Positions 7,214 to 16,112 of a stretch of 64,000 nt of DNA are shown in pieces. A program made the translations under genes and the position numbers. Source of the DNA: Alphaproteobacteria bacterium (GTDB lineage Bacteria > Pseudomonadota > Alphaproteobacteria > Rhizobiales > Rhizobiaceae). Position 1 is the first letter of the stretch, and every line of letters starts with the position of its first letter. Below the pieces are notes generated by a model that saw only the letters and a program-made list of their open reading frames with translations, was not told the DNA's origin and ran no database searches. Location of the stretch: NCBI GenBank assembly GCA_018823835.1, contig JAHJHT010000010.1, forward strand, positions 150,799-214,798. Direction: 5' to 3'.

Positions 7214-8920
7214 ATGGACGCAAAGACTGAATCAACGCCGGTAAAGGGCATGCCCGACGCCGGCAGCAAGTACCAGCCTTACCCGGCGGTTGGCTTGACC
7301 GACAGGACCTGGCCCGACAAGCGCATCGAGAAGGCGCCGATCTGGTGCTCGGTAGACCTGCGGGACGGCAACCAGGCCCTGATCGACCCGATGGGGCACG
7401 ACCGCAAGGCGCGCATGTTCCAACTCCTGCTCGACATGGGCTTCAAGGAAATCGAGATCGGCTTTCCGTCGGCCTCGCAGACCGACTTCGATTTCGCCCG
7501 CTGGTGCATCGAGGAAGGCGGCGTACCGGAGGATGTATCGCTTCAGGTGCTGGTGCAGTGCCGTCCCGAACTGATCACCCGCACCTTCCAGTCGCTCGAA
7601 GGGGCGATCCGGCCGATCGTGCACTTCTACAATTCGACCAGCGAGTTGCAGCGCCGCGTCGTCTTCGCCAAGGACGTCGCCGGCATAAAGCAGATCGCCA
7701 CCGATGCGGCCAAGATGATCACCGACATGGCTGCCAAGGCCGGTGGCGGCTACCGTTTCGAATATTCGCCGGAGAGCTTCACCGGTACCGAGCTCGAGGT
7801 AGCGCTGGAAATCTGCAACGCCGTCACCGAGATCGTGCAGCCGACGCCGGACAACAAGCTGATCATCAACCTGCCGGCAACCGTCGAGATGTCGACGCCC
7901 AATATCCATGCCGACCAGATCGAATGGATGTGCCGCCAGCTCGACAACCGCGAGAATATCCTGGTCTCCTTGCACCCGCACAATGACCGCGGCACCGGCA
8001 TCGCTGCCACCGAACTCGGCCTCCTGGCCGGCGCCGACCGCGTCGAGGGCACCCTGTTCGGCAATGGCGAGCGCACCGGCAACGTCGACCTCGTCACCCT
8101 GGCGCTCAACATGTACACGCAGGGCCTCGACCCGATGCTGGACTGCTCGGACATCAACCGCATGAAGGATGTTTACGAGTATTCCAACCAGCTGCGGATT
8201 CCGGAACGCCATCCCTATGTCGGCGACCTCGTCTACACCGCCTTCTCGGGCTCGCATCAGGATGCGATCAACAAGGGCATGAAGGCGATCAAGCAGGCCA
8301 ACAAGCCCTATTGGGAAGTGCCCTATCTGCCGATCGACCCCAAGGATGTCGGCCGCAGCTACGAGGCCATCATCCGTATCAACTCGCAGTCCGGCAAGGG
8401 CGGCATCGCCTATGTCCTGCAGGCAGACTACGGGCTCAACCTGCCGCGCAACCTGCAGGCCGAATTCAGCCAGGACATCCAGTCGATCACCGACGTGGAG
8501 GGCAAGGAGGTGCCGGCCAAGCGCATCCACGACCGCTTCCTCGAGCTCTATGTCGACCAGCCGGGCGCCCGCCTGAAGTTCCTCGACCACCAGACCTTTC
8601 CCGATCCCGACAGGAAGGGAAATCGCATCGTCGAGGCAACGATCATCGACAACGGCAAGGAAGTCACGATCTCGGGCACGGGCACCGGGCCGATCGACGG
8701 CTTCGTCGATGCGCTGTCGCGTCACATCGGCGCTGCGCTCTCGGTGCTCGACTATTCCGAGCATTCCATGCAGCGCGGCTCGAATGCGGCGGCGATCTGC
8801 TACATGGAGGTCGAGCATCCGGGCGGCAAGCTCTTCGGCGTCGGCATCAACACCAACATCGTCGCCGCCTCGCTCGAGGCCGTCACCTCGGCCGCCAATC
8901 GCGTAATCGGCCAGGCGTGA
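7214..8920 (+). CDS. leuA: 2-isopropylmalate synthase
   Basis: 568 residues, the long form of the enzyme. It condenses acetyl-CoA with 2-oxoisovalerate in the first step of leucine synthesis. The N-terminal TIM barrel (about residues 30-310) has CSVDLRDGNQAL and the metal motif LHPHNDRGTG. The C-terminal LeuA dimerisation/regulatory domain (about residues 430-565), with SGTGTGPIDGFVDAL and MQRGSNAAAICYMEV, is the site of leucine feedback in the family. The ATG at 7214 follows GGGAGCAGACAAG. A TTG at 7184 is in frame but lacks a binding site. It lies downstream of a Leu-rich leader peptide and overlaps the next gene by 4 bp. Confidence 0.95.
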   Translation: MDAKTESTPVKGMPDAGSKYQPYPAVGLTDRTWPDKRIEKAPIWCSVDLRDGNQALIDPMGHDRKARMFQLLLDMGFKEIEIGFPSASQTDFDFARWCIEEGGVPEDVSLQVLVQCRPELITRTFQSLEGAIRPIVHFYNSTSELQRRVVFAKDVAGIKQIATDAAKMITDMAAKAGGGYRFEYSPESFTGTELEVALEICNAVTEIVQPTPDNKLIINLPATVEMSTPNIHADQIEWMCRQLDNRENILVSLHPHNDRGTGIAATELGLLAGADRVEGTLFGNGERTGNVDLVTLALNMYTQGLDPMLDCSDINRMKDVYEYSNQLRIPERHPYVGDLVYTAFSGSHQDAINKGMKAIKQANKPYWEVPYLPIDPKDVGRSYEAIIRINSQSGKGGIAYVLQADYGLNLPRNLQAEFSQDIQSITDVEGKEVPAKRIHDRFLELYVDQPGARLKFLDHQTFPDPDRKGNRIVEATIIDNGKEVTISGTGTGPIDGFVDALSRHIGAALSVLDYSEHSMQRGSNAAAICYMEVEHPGGKLFGVGINTNIVAASLEAVTSAANRVIGQA

Positions 8921-9699
8921 CGCTGGCTCCCCCGCCTTTTGCATCCGACTCCGGCGGGGGAGATACGGCCCTTGTGCTGCTGCACGGCTTCGGCGCCTTT
9001 CATGGCGTCTGGGACGAAGCCGTATACAGGCTTGGCGGCGCCGTGCGTATGGTCGCCTATGACCTGCCCGGCCACGGCGGCTCGCTGTCGCTTGCGGGCG
9101 GCAAGGCGAGCAGCGCCGCCCGTCTGCTCATGGCCGACCTCGCCGATCGCGGCATCAGGCATGCGCATCTCGCCGGCCACTCGATGCGTGGTGCGATCGC
9201 AACGCTCGCCGCCCTGTCCCAGCCCGACGCCGTTTCCTCGCTGACGCTCCTCTCGCCGGGTGGCTTTGGCGCAGAAATCAATGGCCCGCTGCTGCGGCGC
9301 TACGCCGAGGCCGTTTCGCGCGAAGACATTCGGGCCTGCCTCGCGGCAATGTCGGCTCCCGGATTTGACGTACCCGAACTGGCGGTCGAGGCCCTGCAGC
9401 AGATGCGGAAGGTGCCCGGCCAGACGGCGAGCCTCGTCGAGATTGCCGGGATGATAACGCGCGGCAACCGTCAGGGCGAAATCCCGCGCGAGGCGATCGG
9501 CGGCCTCTCAATGCCGGTCAGGCTGCTCTGGGGCGATGCCGACCCGGTGCTGCCTTTCGCACAATCGAACGGGCTGCCGCCGCGCTTCGACGTGCTGCGC
9601 GCGGCCGGTGCCGGCCACATGCTGATCGAGGAGCGGCCGGGCGAGGTGATCAGCCTCCTCGCAGCCGCAACCGGCGCGGCAATGCCTGCCGGCGACTGA
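8917..9699 (+). CDS. Alpha/beta hydrolase
   Basis: 260 residues, alpha/beta-hydrolase fold. The oxyanion region is LLHGFGAFHGVWD, the nucleophile elbow GHSMRG, the acid WGDADPV and the catalytic His AGHML, in the expected order. The Gly that normally follows the residue after the nucleophile (GxSxG) is Arg, a single-base change from GGT to CGT, which may affect activity. The start is a GTG overlapping the leuA stop (GTGA), so the gene is translationally coupled to leuA. Esterase, lactonase or similar activity is possible; the substrate is not predictable. A much longer upstream extension in the same frame lies inside leuA and is not coding. Confidence 0.8.
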   Translation: MTLAPPPFASDSGGGDTALVLLHGFGAFHGVWDEAVYRLGGAVRMVAYDLPGHGGSLSLAGGKASSAARLLMADLADRGIRHAHLAGHSMRGAIATLAALSQPDAVSSLTLLSPGGFGAEINGPLLRRYAEAVSREDIRACLAAMSAPGFDVPELAVEALQQMRKVPGQTASLVEIAGMITRGNRQGEIPREAIGGLSMPVRLLWGDADPVLPFAQSNGLPPRFDVLRAAGAGHMLIEERPGEVISLLAAATGAAMPAGD

Positions 9700-9744
9700 G
9701 CCTGCAGCCATACGCCGCTTGAGTGCCGGCACAAAACCACTATG

Positions 9745-9760
9745 TTAACCATACCTTAAC
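9745..9760 (+). promoter_or_regulatory. Perfect CtrA-binding box
   Basis: TTAACCATACCTTAAC matches the CtrA consensus TTAA-N7-TTAAC exactly. It lies 29 bp before the ATG at 9789. A perfect 14-bp palindrome AGCCCCGCGGGGCT (9763-9776) follows directly. This is the only perfect full CtrA box I found in an intergenic region of the window. ctrA itself is at 19.7-20.4 kb. Confidence 0.75.
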
Positions 9761-9788
9761 CAAGCCCCGCGGGGCTGGAGCCAACGCC

Positions 9789-10391
9789 ATGAGTGACCCA
9801 GGCGACAATCGGAAGGCCGACGCGCCGGTGCTGCGTCTGGCCGACGTGATCCGCGATGTGAAGAACGCGGCGGCCGACCGCGACGACGTCGTCGTGGAAT
9901 TGCGCGAAGCGAGCCGTACGCGCCTCGAACTGCTGGCTGCCGAACTGGCGCCCGTCTTCGGAGAGGTCCCGGCTGACATCGACCTCTTCGATTTCACCAT
10001 TTCATCGGGCCTGCAGCCGCGCCTGTGGATCGACGCGGTGAGCCATGTCGCGATGGGCCGCGACCGCCGCACCTATCGCTTCGTCAAGGACACGCGGCGC
10101 GGTCGAGTCGTGCTCGCGGAGGCGGCCGCCATAGGACCCGTCGCCCAGCAGGTGGCGCGCTATGTCGCCGAGCGCATCATCGACCGCGAACGGTTGCTCG
10201 ACGGCTCGGCGGAGCCGGCACTGCACGGGCTCGTCCGCCCCGAACATGCCGAGACGCCCGAAGCATCCGCCGACAATGGCTGGCGCTCCTTCCTGTCGGG
10301 ACTGGGACTGGTTGCCGCCGGCGCCCTTGTCGGACTCATCGCCTCCGTCATGGCGCTCTGGGACCGTCTGATGGCGAGCTTCGGCTCCTGA
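9789..10391 (+). CDS. Conserved-looking membrane-anchored protein of unknown function
   Basis: 200 residues. Residues 1-160 are soluble and charged, with segments RLADVIRDVKNAAADRD and DRRTYRFVKDTRRGRV. A single hydrophobic segment near the C-terminus (about 172-194, FLSGLGLVAAGALVGLIASV) suggests a tail anchor with the N-terminus in the cytoplasm. I do not recognise a named domain. A perfect CtrA box 29 bp upstream marks it as a likely cell-cycle-controlled gene. It converges directly on the metallophosphoesterase gene, with only 10 bp between the stop codons. Confidence 0.75.
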   Translation: MSDPGDNRKADAPVLRLADVIRDVKNAAADRDDVVVELREASRTRLELLAAELAPVFGEVPADIDLFDFTISSGLQPRLWIDAVSHVAMGRDRRTYRFVKDTRRGRVVLAEAAAIGPVAQQVARYVAERIIDRERLLDGSAEPALHGLVRPEHAETPEASADNGWRSFLSGLGLVAAGALVGLIASVMALWDRLMASFGS

Positions 10392-10401
10392 CCGACCTGC
10401 G

Positions 10402-11319
10402 CTAGAGCACCTCCGAAGGCGTCAGCAGCCGGGCACTGGAAATCTCGCAGATCGGTACGGTCGGCCCGGTCAGGCCGCGGCGTTTCAGAGTCAGCTTCCA
10501 GGCTCCCGCCTCGCCGGAAATCTCGAGCAGGTTCCATTGCGCCGGCGCCTTCGATCCGCCGACCGATTGTCCGGCCGCCGATACGCCGACCACCGGCACC
10601 TTGCGCTCCTTGCCGTCGATCCAGTTCAGCGACGGGTCGTGCGAATGGCCATGCAGCACGAGCTCGGCGCCGTGCTTGCGCACCGTTTTCTGGAAATTGC
10701 CGATGCCGAACAGGCGCTTGTGCGCCGCCACTGCCCCGCGCACGGGCGGATGGTGGATCATGACGACCCGAAACAGGCCCTGCCCTGCCGCCTCGTCGAG
10801 CAACCGCGCCAGACGATGCGCCTGTACCTCGCGAAAGAAGCCGCTCGCCATGAAGGGCGCGGTCGCGCGCGCACTCGACACGCCGATCAGCGCGACCTTG
10901 TCGCGCACACGCATATAGGGAAAGTGGTTCCTGTCGGTCGGTGCCTGCAACCCGTCGCCGGTCATCCAGGGGCCCCAGGAGCGGCACACCTTGTCGAAGG
11001 CGCCGGGTACGTAAGCATCGTGGTTGCCCGGAACCACCGAGACATCCTCGGGCGCGCCGAGCGCCGTCAGCCATGCGCGCGCTGTCGCGATCTCGCCGTC
11101 GAGCGCCAGGTTGACGAGATCGCCAGTGATCGCCAGGTGATCAGGCGCGTTGGCCGCAATGTCGGCGGCAATCTGGTCGATGACGCCGTCATGAAGGTTG
11201 CGGCGCCGGTTGCGCTGCCAGTTCACGTAGCCGATCACCCGCTTGGATGCGAGGTCGCGATAGGTTACAGCGGGAAGTGGCCCCAGATGAACGTCGGAAA
11301 TATGCGCAAGCCTGAACAT
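10402..11319 (-). CDS. Metallophosphoesterase
   Basis: 305 residues with the calcineurin-like binuclear-metal motifs in order: LAHISDVHLG (D-x-H), AITGDLVNL (G-D-x-x), VPGNHDAY (G-N-H-D), MIHHPPV and LHGHSHD (G-H-x-H). Such enzymes hydrolyse phosphomono- or diesters, including cyclic nucleotides; the substrate here is unknown. Two ATGs are adjacent (11322 and 11319). The second is better spaced from AAAGG and gives the usual MFRLAHISDVH start. It is divergent from the Nudix gene, with a 50-bp gap. Confidence 0.88.
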   Translation of the reverse strand: MFRLAHISDVHLGPLPAVTYRDLASKRVIGYVNWQRNRRRNLHDGVIDQIAADIAANAPDHLAITGDLVNLALDGEIATARAWLTALGAPEDVSVVPGNHDAYVPGAFDKVCRSWGPWMTGDGLQAPTDRNHFPYMRVRDKVALIGVSSARATAPFMASGFFREVQAHRLARLLDEAAGQGLFRVVMIHHPPVRGAVAAHKRLFGIGNFQKTVRKHGAELVLHGHSHDPSLNWIDGKERKVPVVGVSAAGQSVGGSKAPAQWNLLEISGEAGAWKLTLKRRGLTGPTVPICEISSARLLTPSEVL

Positions 11320-11369
11320 CATGCCTTTGTAGGGTACGCCGCGCCTGCTTTCCACCCGCGGCCGGCCCC

Positions 11370-11873
11370 ATGACGGAGAAGAAATCCGTGGCCGATCCGT
11401 TCCGCCAGACCGGCTGGCCCGGCCTGCGCGCAAGGCTCTTTCATTTTTACTTTCTCATGGCGCGGCCCATGACGGTCGGCGTGCGCGGCCTGGTCTATGA
11501 CGGCTCGAACAGGTCGGTTTTCCTCATCCGTCACACATACGTGCCTGGCTGGCAGTTGCCCGGGGGCGGCGTCGAACTGGGCGAGACGGCGGGCGAGGCG
11601 CTGGAGCGCGAGTTCGAGGAGGAAGGCAATATCCTCTTCACGGCGCCGCCTGTGCTGAAGTCGCTTCATTTCAACCGCGGTGCCAGCCGCCGCGACCATG
11701 TCGCCTTCTACCTGATCGAGGCATTCCGGCAGACCGAGCCGAAGCTGCCCGACCTCGAGATCGCCGAGGCCGGGTTCTTTCCGCTCGACGCATTGCCAGA
11801 GAGAACGACCCCGGCAACGCTGAGGCGCATTGCCGAGATCTTTGGCGGAGAGCCGGTCTCGCCGCACTGGTAG
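11370..11873 (+). CDS. Nudix hydrolase
   Basis: 167 residues. The Nudix box GGGVELGETAGEALEREFEE (residues about 68-87) has the G, E, RE and EE positions for metal and diphosphate binding. The Gly near the end of the motif (REUxEExGU) is Asn here (EEEGNI). Family members cleave nucleoside diphosphates linked to another group. An N-terminal hydrophobic stretch (LRARLFHFYFLMARPMTVGV) precedes the domain. The substrate is unknown. It converges on the downstream glutathione transferase-like gene, with 2 bp between the stops. Confidence 0.85.
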   Translation: MTEKKSVADPFRQTGWPGLRARLFHFYFLMARPMTVGVRGLVYDGSNRSVFLIRHTYVPGWQLPGGGVELGETAGEALEREFEEEGNILFTAPPVLKSLHFNRGASRRDHVAFYLIEAFRQTEPKLPDLEIAEAGFFPLDALPERTTPATLRRIAEIFGGEPVSPHW

Positions 11874-11875
11874 CG

Positions 11876-12865
11876 TCAGGCCGCCTTGGCCAGCCTTCCG
11901 CGATTATGCGGAGCGGAAAAGTCGAGTTCCGGACCAACCGGCACGATGAGCGTCGGGTTGATCGTCTCGTGGCTACCGTAATAATGCGACTTGATATGGT
12001 GCATGTTCACCGTGTCGGCGACGCCCTGAACCTGGAACAGTTCCCGCAGGTAGTTCGACAGGTTCGGATAATCGGCGATGCGCCTCAGATTGCACTTGAA
12101 GTGGCCGAAATAGACCGCGTCGAAGCGGATCAGCGTGGTGAAAAGCCGCCAGTCAGCCTCGGTCATGTCGCTGCCCGCAACGTAGCGCTGCTGCGACAGG
12201 ATCGTGTCAATGCGGTCGAGCGCCGAGAAGACCTCGCCGAAGGCTTCCTCATAGGCTTCCTGGCTGGTCGCGAAGCCGGCCCGGTAAACGCCGTTGTTGA
12301 TCGACGGATAGACGAGCGCGTTGATGCGGTCGATTTCCGGCCTCAGCCTTTCGGGATAGAGATCGATCGAGCCGTCGCCCCACTCGTCGAAGGCCGAGTT
12401 CAGCATGCGGATGATTTCCGAAGACTCGTTGGAAACGATTGTCTCCTCCTGCTTGTCCCACAGCACCGGCACGGTCACGCGTCCGGAATAGTGGGGATCT
12501 GCCTTGGTGTAGATCTGGCGCACGAAGTCGAGGCCGTAGAGCGTGTCGCCGGTGGCGCCGTCCTCCGCCAGGAACGTCCAGCCCTCCTTGCCCATGAAGT
12601 GGTGAACGACCGACACGGAAATGACATCCTCGAGCTTCTTCAGCTTGCGCAGGATCAGTGTGCGGTGTGCCCAGGGGCAGGCCAGCGAAACGTAGAGATG
12701 ATAGCGCCCAGGCTCGGCCTTGAAGCCGCGTTCCCTGCCCTCCGCCGGCTTGCCGTCGGCGGTGATCCAGTCACGCCACTGCGCTTCCGAGCGAACGAAC
12801 TTGCCCCCCGTTTCCTTGGTGTCGTACCATTTGTCGGTCCATTTGCCGTCAACGAGCAGGCCCAT
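11876..12865 (-). CDS. Glutathionyl-hydroquinone reductase (ECM4/YqjG-type glutathione S-transferase)
   Basis: 329 residues, Xi-class GST. It reduces glutathionyl-hydroquinones using GSH. The thioredoxin-fold N-terminal domain carries the signature ACPWAHRTLILR with the catalytic Cys, preceded by PGRYHLYVSL. The all-alpha C-terminal domain includes DRIDTILSQQRYVAGSDMTE and the IRFDAVYFGHFKCN segment typical of this class. The start at 12865 (MGLLVDGKW) is seven bases after AGGAG. An ATG six bases upstream is too close to that site. It is a stand-alone gene, divergent from the GNAT/SDR pair. Confidence 0.9.
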   Translation of the reverse strand: MGLLVDGKWTDKWYDTKETGGKFVRSEAQWRDWITADGKPAEGRERGFKAEPGRYHLYVSLACPWAHRTLILRKLKKLEDVISVSVVHHFMGKEGWTFLAEDGATGDTLYGLDFVRQIYTKADPHYSGRVTVPVLWDKQEETIVSNESSEIIRMLNSAFDEWGDGSIDLYPERLRPEIDRINALVYPSINNGVYRAGFATSQEAYEEAFGEVFSALDRIDTILSQQRYVAGSDMTEADWRLFTTLIRFDAVYFGHFKCNLRRIADYPNLSNYLRELFQVQGVADTVNMHHIKSHYYGSHETINPTLIVPVGPELDFSAPHNRGRLAKAA

Positions 12866-13125
12866 GATCATTCTCCTGTTTCCCGAGATGTAGGGCGCCA
12901 CGGCAAGCATCGAAACCCCGCAGCACTGAACAGTTCGTCAACCGGCCGGCAAAACCGCAATGGACGCGCTGCCGATTTGGTGCTAGCGGAAACGTCCCAT
13001 GACAAGCATCTTTGCCGAATTCCGGTTTGACCGACGACGAATGGAAGCCCGCGCCTGAACGGCGCCGATTGGCCAACGCCGCCGCTTGGCGGTCACCTTC
13101 CTTGTCTGACCGGAACGCAAAGACC

Positions 13126-13692
13126 ATGACCCCTGCCGACGTGACCTACCTGCCGGAAGCTCCGGCGCACGATGCCGAGATCGAAGACATCAACGCGGAG
13201 GCCTTCGGGCCGGGCCGCTTCGTCCGCGCCGCCTACCGCATCCGCGAGGGCGGTCCGCACGAGCGCGACCTCTCCTTCGTCGCGTTGAATGGCGGCGTGG
13301 TCATCGCCTCCGTAAGGCTGACTCGTATCGCCGCAGGCGCTGGTCGCGCCCTGTTGCTAGGGCCGCTCGCCGTCCGCCCCGCCTTCAAGAATGTCGGCAT
13401 CGGCCGCAAGCTCGTCAGGATCGCGCTGGAATCCGCCGAAAAGGCCAAGGCTCCGGCTGTCCTCCTGGTCGGCGACGAGCCCTATTACGGACCGCTCGGC
13501 TTCAGCAGGATACCCCGCGGTCAGATCGTCATGCCTCGCCCGGTCGATCCCAACCGGCTGCTCGCCGTCGAATTCGTCCCCGGCGCTGTCGCGCGCCTCG
13601 CCGGCGAGGTCTGCCACGCCGATCTCGCCAGGGTTGCGGAAGACGAGCCGCTGGCCGAAACTGCTGCAATGCAGTCAAAGGCAATGGCATGA
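13126..13692 (+). CDS. GNAT family N-acetyltransferase
   Basis: 188 residues. The acetyl-CoA binding core is [23 protein letters not shown] (motif A, with the R/Q-x-x-G-x-G/A pattern as NVGIGRK), followed by [17 protein letters not shown], typical of the COG3153 group of small acetyltransferases. The acceptor is unknown. The ATG at 13126 ([11 protein letters not shown]) is chosen over an upstream in-frame start because family similarity begins there; the binding site is weak. The last four bases overlap the SDR start (ATGA), so the two genes are translationally coupled. Confidence 0.85.
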   Translation: MTPADVTYLPEAPAHDAEIEDINAEAFGPGRFVRAAYRIREGGPHERDLSFVALNGGVVIASVRLTRIAAGAGRALLLGPLAVRPAFKNVGIGRKLVRIALESAEKAKAPAVLLVGDEPYYGPLGFSRIPRGQIVMPRPVDPNRLLAVEFVPGAVARLAGEVCHADLARVAEDEPLAETAAMQSKAMA

Positions 13693-14450
13693 ATCCAAAG
13701 GGTCACACGGCAATCGTAACCGGCGGCGGCTCCGGCCTCGGGGAGGCAACCGCTCGGGCGCTTGCCGCAGCTGGCGCCAGCGTCGCGATCTTCGACCTTG
13801 GCCTCGACGCAGCCGAAAAGGTGGCGTCGGATATCGGCGGCATTGCGCTGAAATGCGATGTGGCCGACGCAATCAGCGTCGAAACGGCTCTAGCCCAGAC
13901 CATCGAGCAACTGGCCTCGCCGCGCATTCTGGTCAACTGCGCCGGCATCGCGATCGCGTCGAAGACGCTCGGGCGCGACGGTCCCCATCCGCTCGATGCC
14001 TTCCGCAAGGTTGTCGAGGTCAATCTGATCGGCACGTTCAACACGATTCGGCTGGTCGCGGACCGCATGGCCTCGCTCGATCCGCTCGACGGCGGCGAAC
14101 GCGGCGTCATCGTCAACACCGCTTCGATCGCCGCCTATGACGGCCAGATCGGCCAGGCGGCCTACGCCTCGTCAAAGGGCGGCGTCGTCGGCATGACGCT
14201 GCCGATCGCGCGCGAATTTGCCAAGCTCGGCATCCGCGTCATGACGATTGCGCCGGGCATCTTCAGCACCGCGATGCTGCGGGGCCTGCCGCAGGAGGCG
14301 CAGGATTCGCTCGGCGCCTCCGTGCCCTTCCCGTCCCGGCTCGGCGATCCTTCGGAATATGCCGCCCTTGCGCTCCACATCGTCGGCAACCAGATGCTGA
14401 ACGGCGAGGTCATCCGCCTCGACGGCGCGCTGCGGATGGCGCCAAGATAG
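13689..14450 (+). CDS. Short-chain dehydrogenase (type II 3-hydroxyacyl-CoA dehydrogenase-like)
   Basis: 253 residues. Rossmann motif [10 protein letters not shown] near residues 11-20, NAD-preferring Asp in [14 protein letters not shown], and the catalytic Ser-Tyr-Lys set in [23 protein letters not shown]. The overall pattern, including [14 protein letters not shown], resembles human HSD17B10/type II hydroxyacyl-CoA dehydrogenases. It would oxidise a 3-hydroxyacyl-CoA or similar alcohol with NAD+, possibly in branched-chain or fatty-acid breakdown. The substrate is inferred from family resemblance only. It overlaps the upstream acetyltransferase by 4 bp. Confidence 0.85.
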   Translation: MNPKGHTAIVTGGGSGLGEATARALAAAGASVAIFDLGLDAAEKVASDIGGIALKCDVADAISVETALAQTIEQLASPRILVNCAGIAIASKTLGRDGPHPLDAFRKVVEVNLIGTFNTIRLVADRMASLDPLDGGERGVIVNTASIAAYDGQIGQAAYASSKGGVVGMTLPIAREFAKLGIRVMTIAPGIFSTAMLRGLPQEAQDSLGASVPFPSRLGDPSEYAALALHIVGNQMLNGEVIRLDGALRMAPR

Positions 14451-14524
14451 GCCCGTTCTCGCGCTCGGCCTTCCGCGACATGCGGCAGCCGATTGGGCGG
14501 CTGGACTAGATTTTTGGAGCAAGC

Positions 14525-15283
14525 GTGACAAAGGACAGCAAGGACGTCATTCGCGAGACCGACGCGCAAGCAATCCGGCTGGCGCATCAGTTGGTGCGCA
14601 CGGCGCGTTCGGGCTCGCTCGCCGTGCTCGATCCCAGTACCGGCTATCCGCTCGCCAGCCGTGTCGGCGTCGCTACCGATGCCGACGGCGCGCCGCTCAT
14701 CCTCGTCTCGCAACTCTCGGCCCATACCCCGGCGATTACGGCAGATCCGCGCTGCTCTCTCCTTCTCGGCCAGCCCGGAAAAGGCGATCCGCTTGCCCAT
14801 CCGCGCGTCACGCTGGTCTGTCGCGCCGAACGACTCGAACCCGGTTCGCCGGCCGACACCCGGGCCAGGCGCCGCTACCTGAACCGCAACCCCAAGGCCG
14901 GTCTCTATATCGGGCTCGGAGATTTCGTCATCTTTCGCCTTGAGCCCGAGCGCGCCAGCCTCAATGGCGGCTTTGGCAAGGCCTATCTGCTCGACCGCGA
15001 CGACCTGCTTCTCACCGGGCCGGCGGTCGACGCCTTGGCTGAAGCCGAGCAGGACGCGCTCGATCACATGAATGCCGATCATCTCGATGCGATCGATGCG
15101 ATTGCCCGTCACCTTGCCGGTGCCGCAGACGCCGACTGGCGGATGACCGGCATCGACGTCGAAGGCTTCGACATTGCGGCCGGCGACGATATCGACAGGG
15201 TCTTCTTTCCCGAACCCCTCGCCAATGCCGGCGCGCTACGAAGCGTGCTTGTCGATCTCGCGCGCAACGCGCGCGGGCAGTAG
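14525..15283 (+). CDS. HugZ/pyridoxamine 5'-phosphate oxidase-like family protein with DUF2470
   Basis: 252 residues. The N-terminal split-barrel FMN-binding-like domain (residues about 15-150) has GYPLASRVGVATD and SLLLGQPGKGDPLAHPR. The C-terminal DUF2470 domain (about 165-250) has ALDHMNADHLDAI. The layout matches HugZ-type proteins, some of which degrade or handle heme. The heme role here is inference, since no heme transporter is adjacent. The start is GTG at 14525, eight bases after GGAGCAAGC. Confidence 0.8.
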   Translation: MTKDSKDVIRETDAQAIRLAHQLVRTARSGSLAVLDPSTGYPLASRVGVATDADGAPLILVSQLSAHTPAITADPRCSLLLGQPGKGDPLAHPRVTLVCRAERLEPGSPADTRARRRYLNRNPKAGLYIGLGDFVIFRLEPERASLNGGFGKAYLLDRDDLLLTGPAVDALAEAEQDALDHMNADHLDAIDAIARHLAGAADADWRMTGIDVEGFDIAAGDDIDRVFFPEPLANAGALRSVLVDLARNARGQ

Positions 15284-15314
15284 CAATCCGCGCCGCATCC
15301 TGCATAGTCTTCCC

Positions 15315-16112
15315 ATGCAAGCCATCCGCATTGACGACCCGGCCGATTCTCGCGTCGCGCCCTACCTCTCCATCCGCGAGCGCGATCTTGCCGGCAGGCA
15401 CGGCCGCTTCATCGCCGAGGGCAAGGTTGTTCTGAACGTGCTGTTTTCCTCCGCGCGCTTCACGCCGGAATCGGCGCTGGTGCTGGAAAACCGGCTGCCC
15501 GGCCTGGCTGGCACCCTGGAACAGGCGCCGCCCGACATGCCCGTCTATGCCGCCTCTCAGGCCGTGATGGATGCCATTGCCGGCTTCCACATTCACAGGG
15601 GGATTCTTGCCGTCGGCAGGAAGCTGCCGCCTCAGCCGCCGGAAGAACTGATCGCGGCGCTGCCTGCGCAGGCCTTGGTCCTGGTGCTGGTCGGGCTCGC
15701 CAATCACGACAATGTCGGCGCCATCTTCCGCAACGCGGCGGCCTTCGGCATCGACGCCGTCCTGCTTGACCGAGCTTGCTGCGACCCGCTCTACCGCAAG
15801 GCGATCCGAGTCTCGGTCGGGGCCGCGCTGAAAATTCCCTTCGCGGTCGGGGAAAACGCGGCAGGCCTTGCCGAAATGCTCGCCGGCAACGGCTTCGAGC
15901 AACTCGCCCTATCGCCTGCCGGCGCGGCAGATATCAGGGATATTCCGAGGCCGGAGCGCCTGGCGCTGTTCCTCGGCACCGAGGGCGAAGGACTGCCCGA
16001 AGCTCTTCTCTCACGCCTCGCCACGGCGCGAATCGGCATGTCGCCGGGCTTCGACAGCCTCAATGTCGCCGCCGCCTCGGCCATCGCCCTGCATCAGTTC
16101 AGCCGTTATTGA
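15315..16112 (+). CDS. TrmH/SpoU family RNA methyltransferase
   Basis: 265 residues. The N-terminal substrate-binding region (RHGRFIAEGKVVLN) is followed by the SPOUT knot motifs: VGLANHDNVGAIFRNAAAFG (motif 1), LFLGTEGEGLPEALL (motif 2) and FDSLNVAAASAIALHQF (motif 3). These bind S-adenosylmethionine and methylate a 2'-OH of rRNA or tRNA. The target nucleotide is not predictable. The ATG at 15315 is selected because the preceding codons in frame belong to the upstream gene. It converges with the coiled-coil gene; the reading frames overlap by 7 bp at their ends. Confidence 0.88.
   Translation: MQAIRIDDPADSRVAPYLSIRERDLAGRHGRFIAEGKVVLNVLFSSARFTPESALVLENRLPGLAGTLEQAPPDMPVYAASQAVMDAIAGFHIHRGILAVGRKLPPQPPEELIAALPAQALVLVLVGLANHDNVGAIFRNAAAFGIDAVLLDRACCDPLYRKAIRVSVGAALKIPFAVGENAAGLAEMLAGNGFEQLALSPAGAADIRDIPRPERLALFLGTEGEGLPEALLSRLATARIGMSPGFDSLNVAAASAIALHQFSRY

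Noticed and set aside
8311..8916. Extension of the hydrolase gene upstream into leuA
   Set aside because: The alpha/beta-hydrolase fold begins after 8917, and the leading part is leuA read in the wrong frame. The GTG overlapping the leuA stop is the sensible start.
7232..8944. A 570-codon open frame opposite leuA
   Set aside because: Antisense shadow of leuA, no domain, composition typical of reversed high-GC coding sequence.
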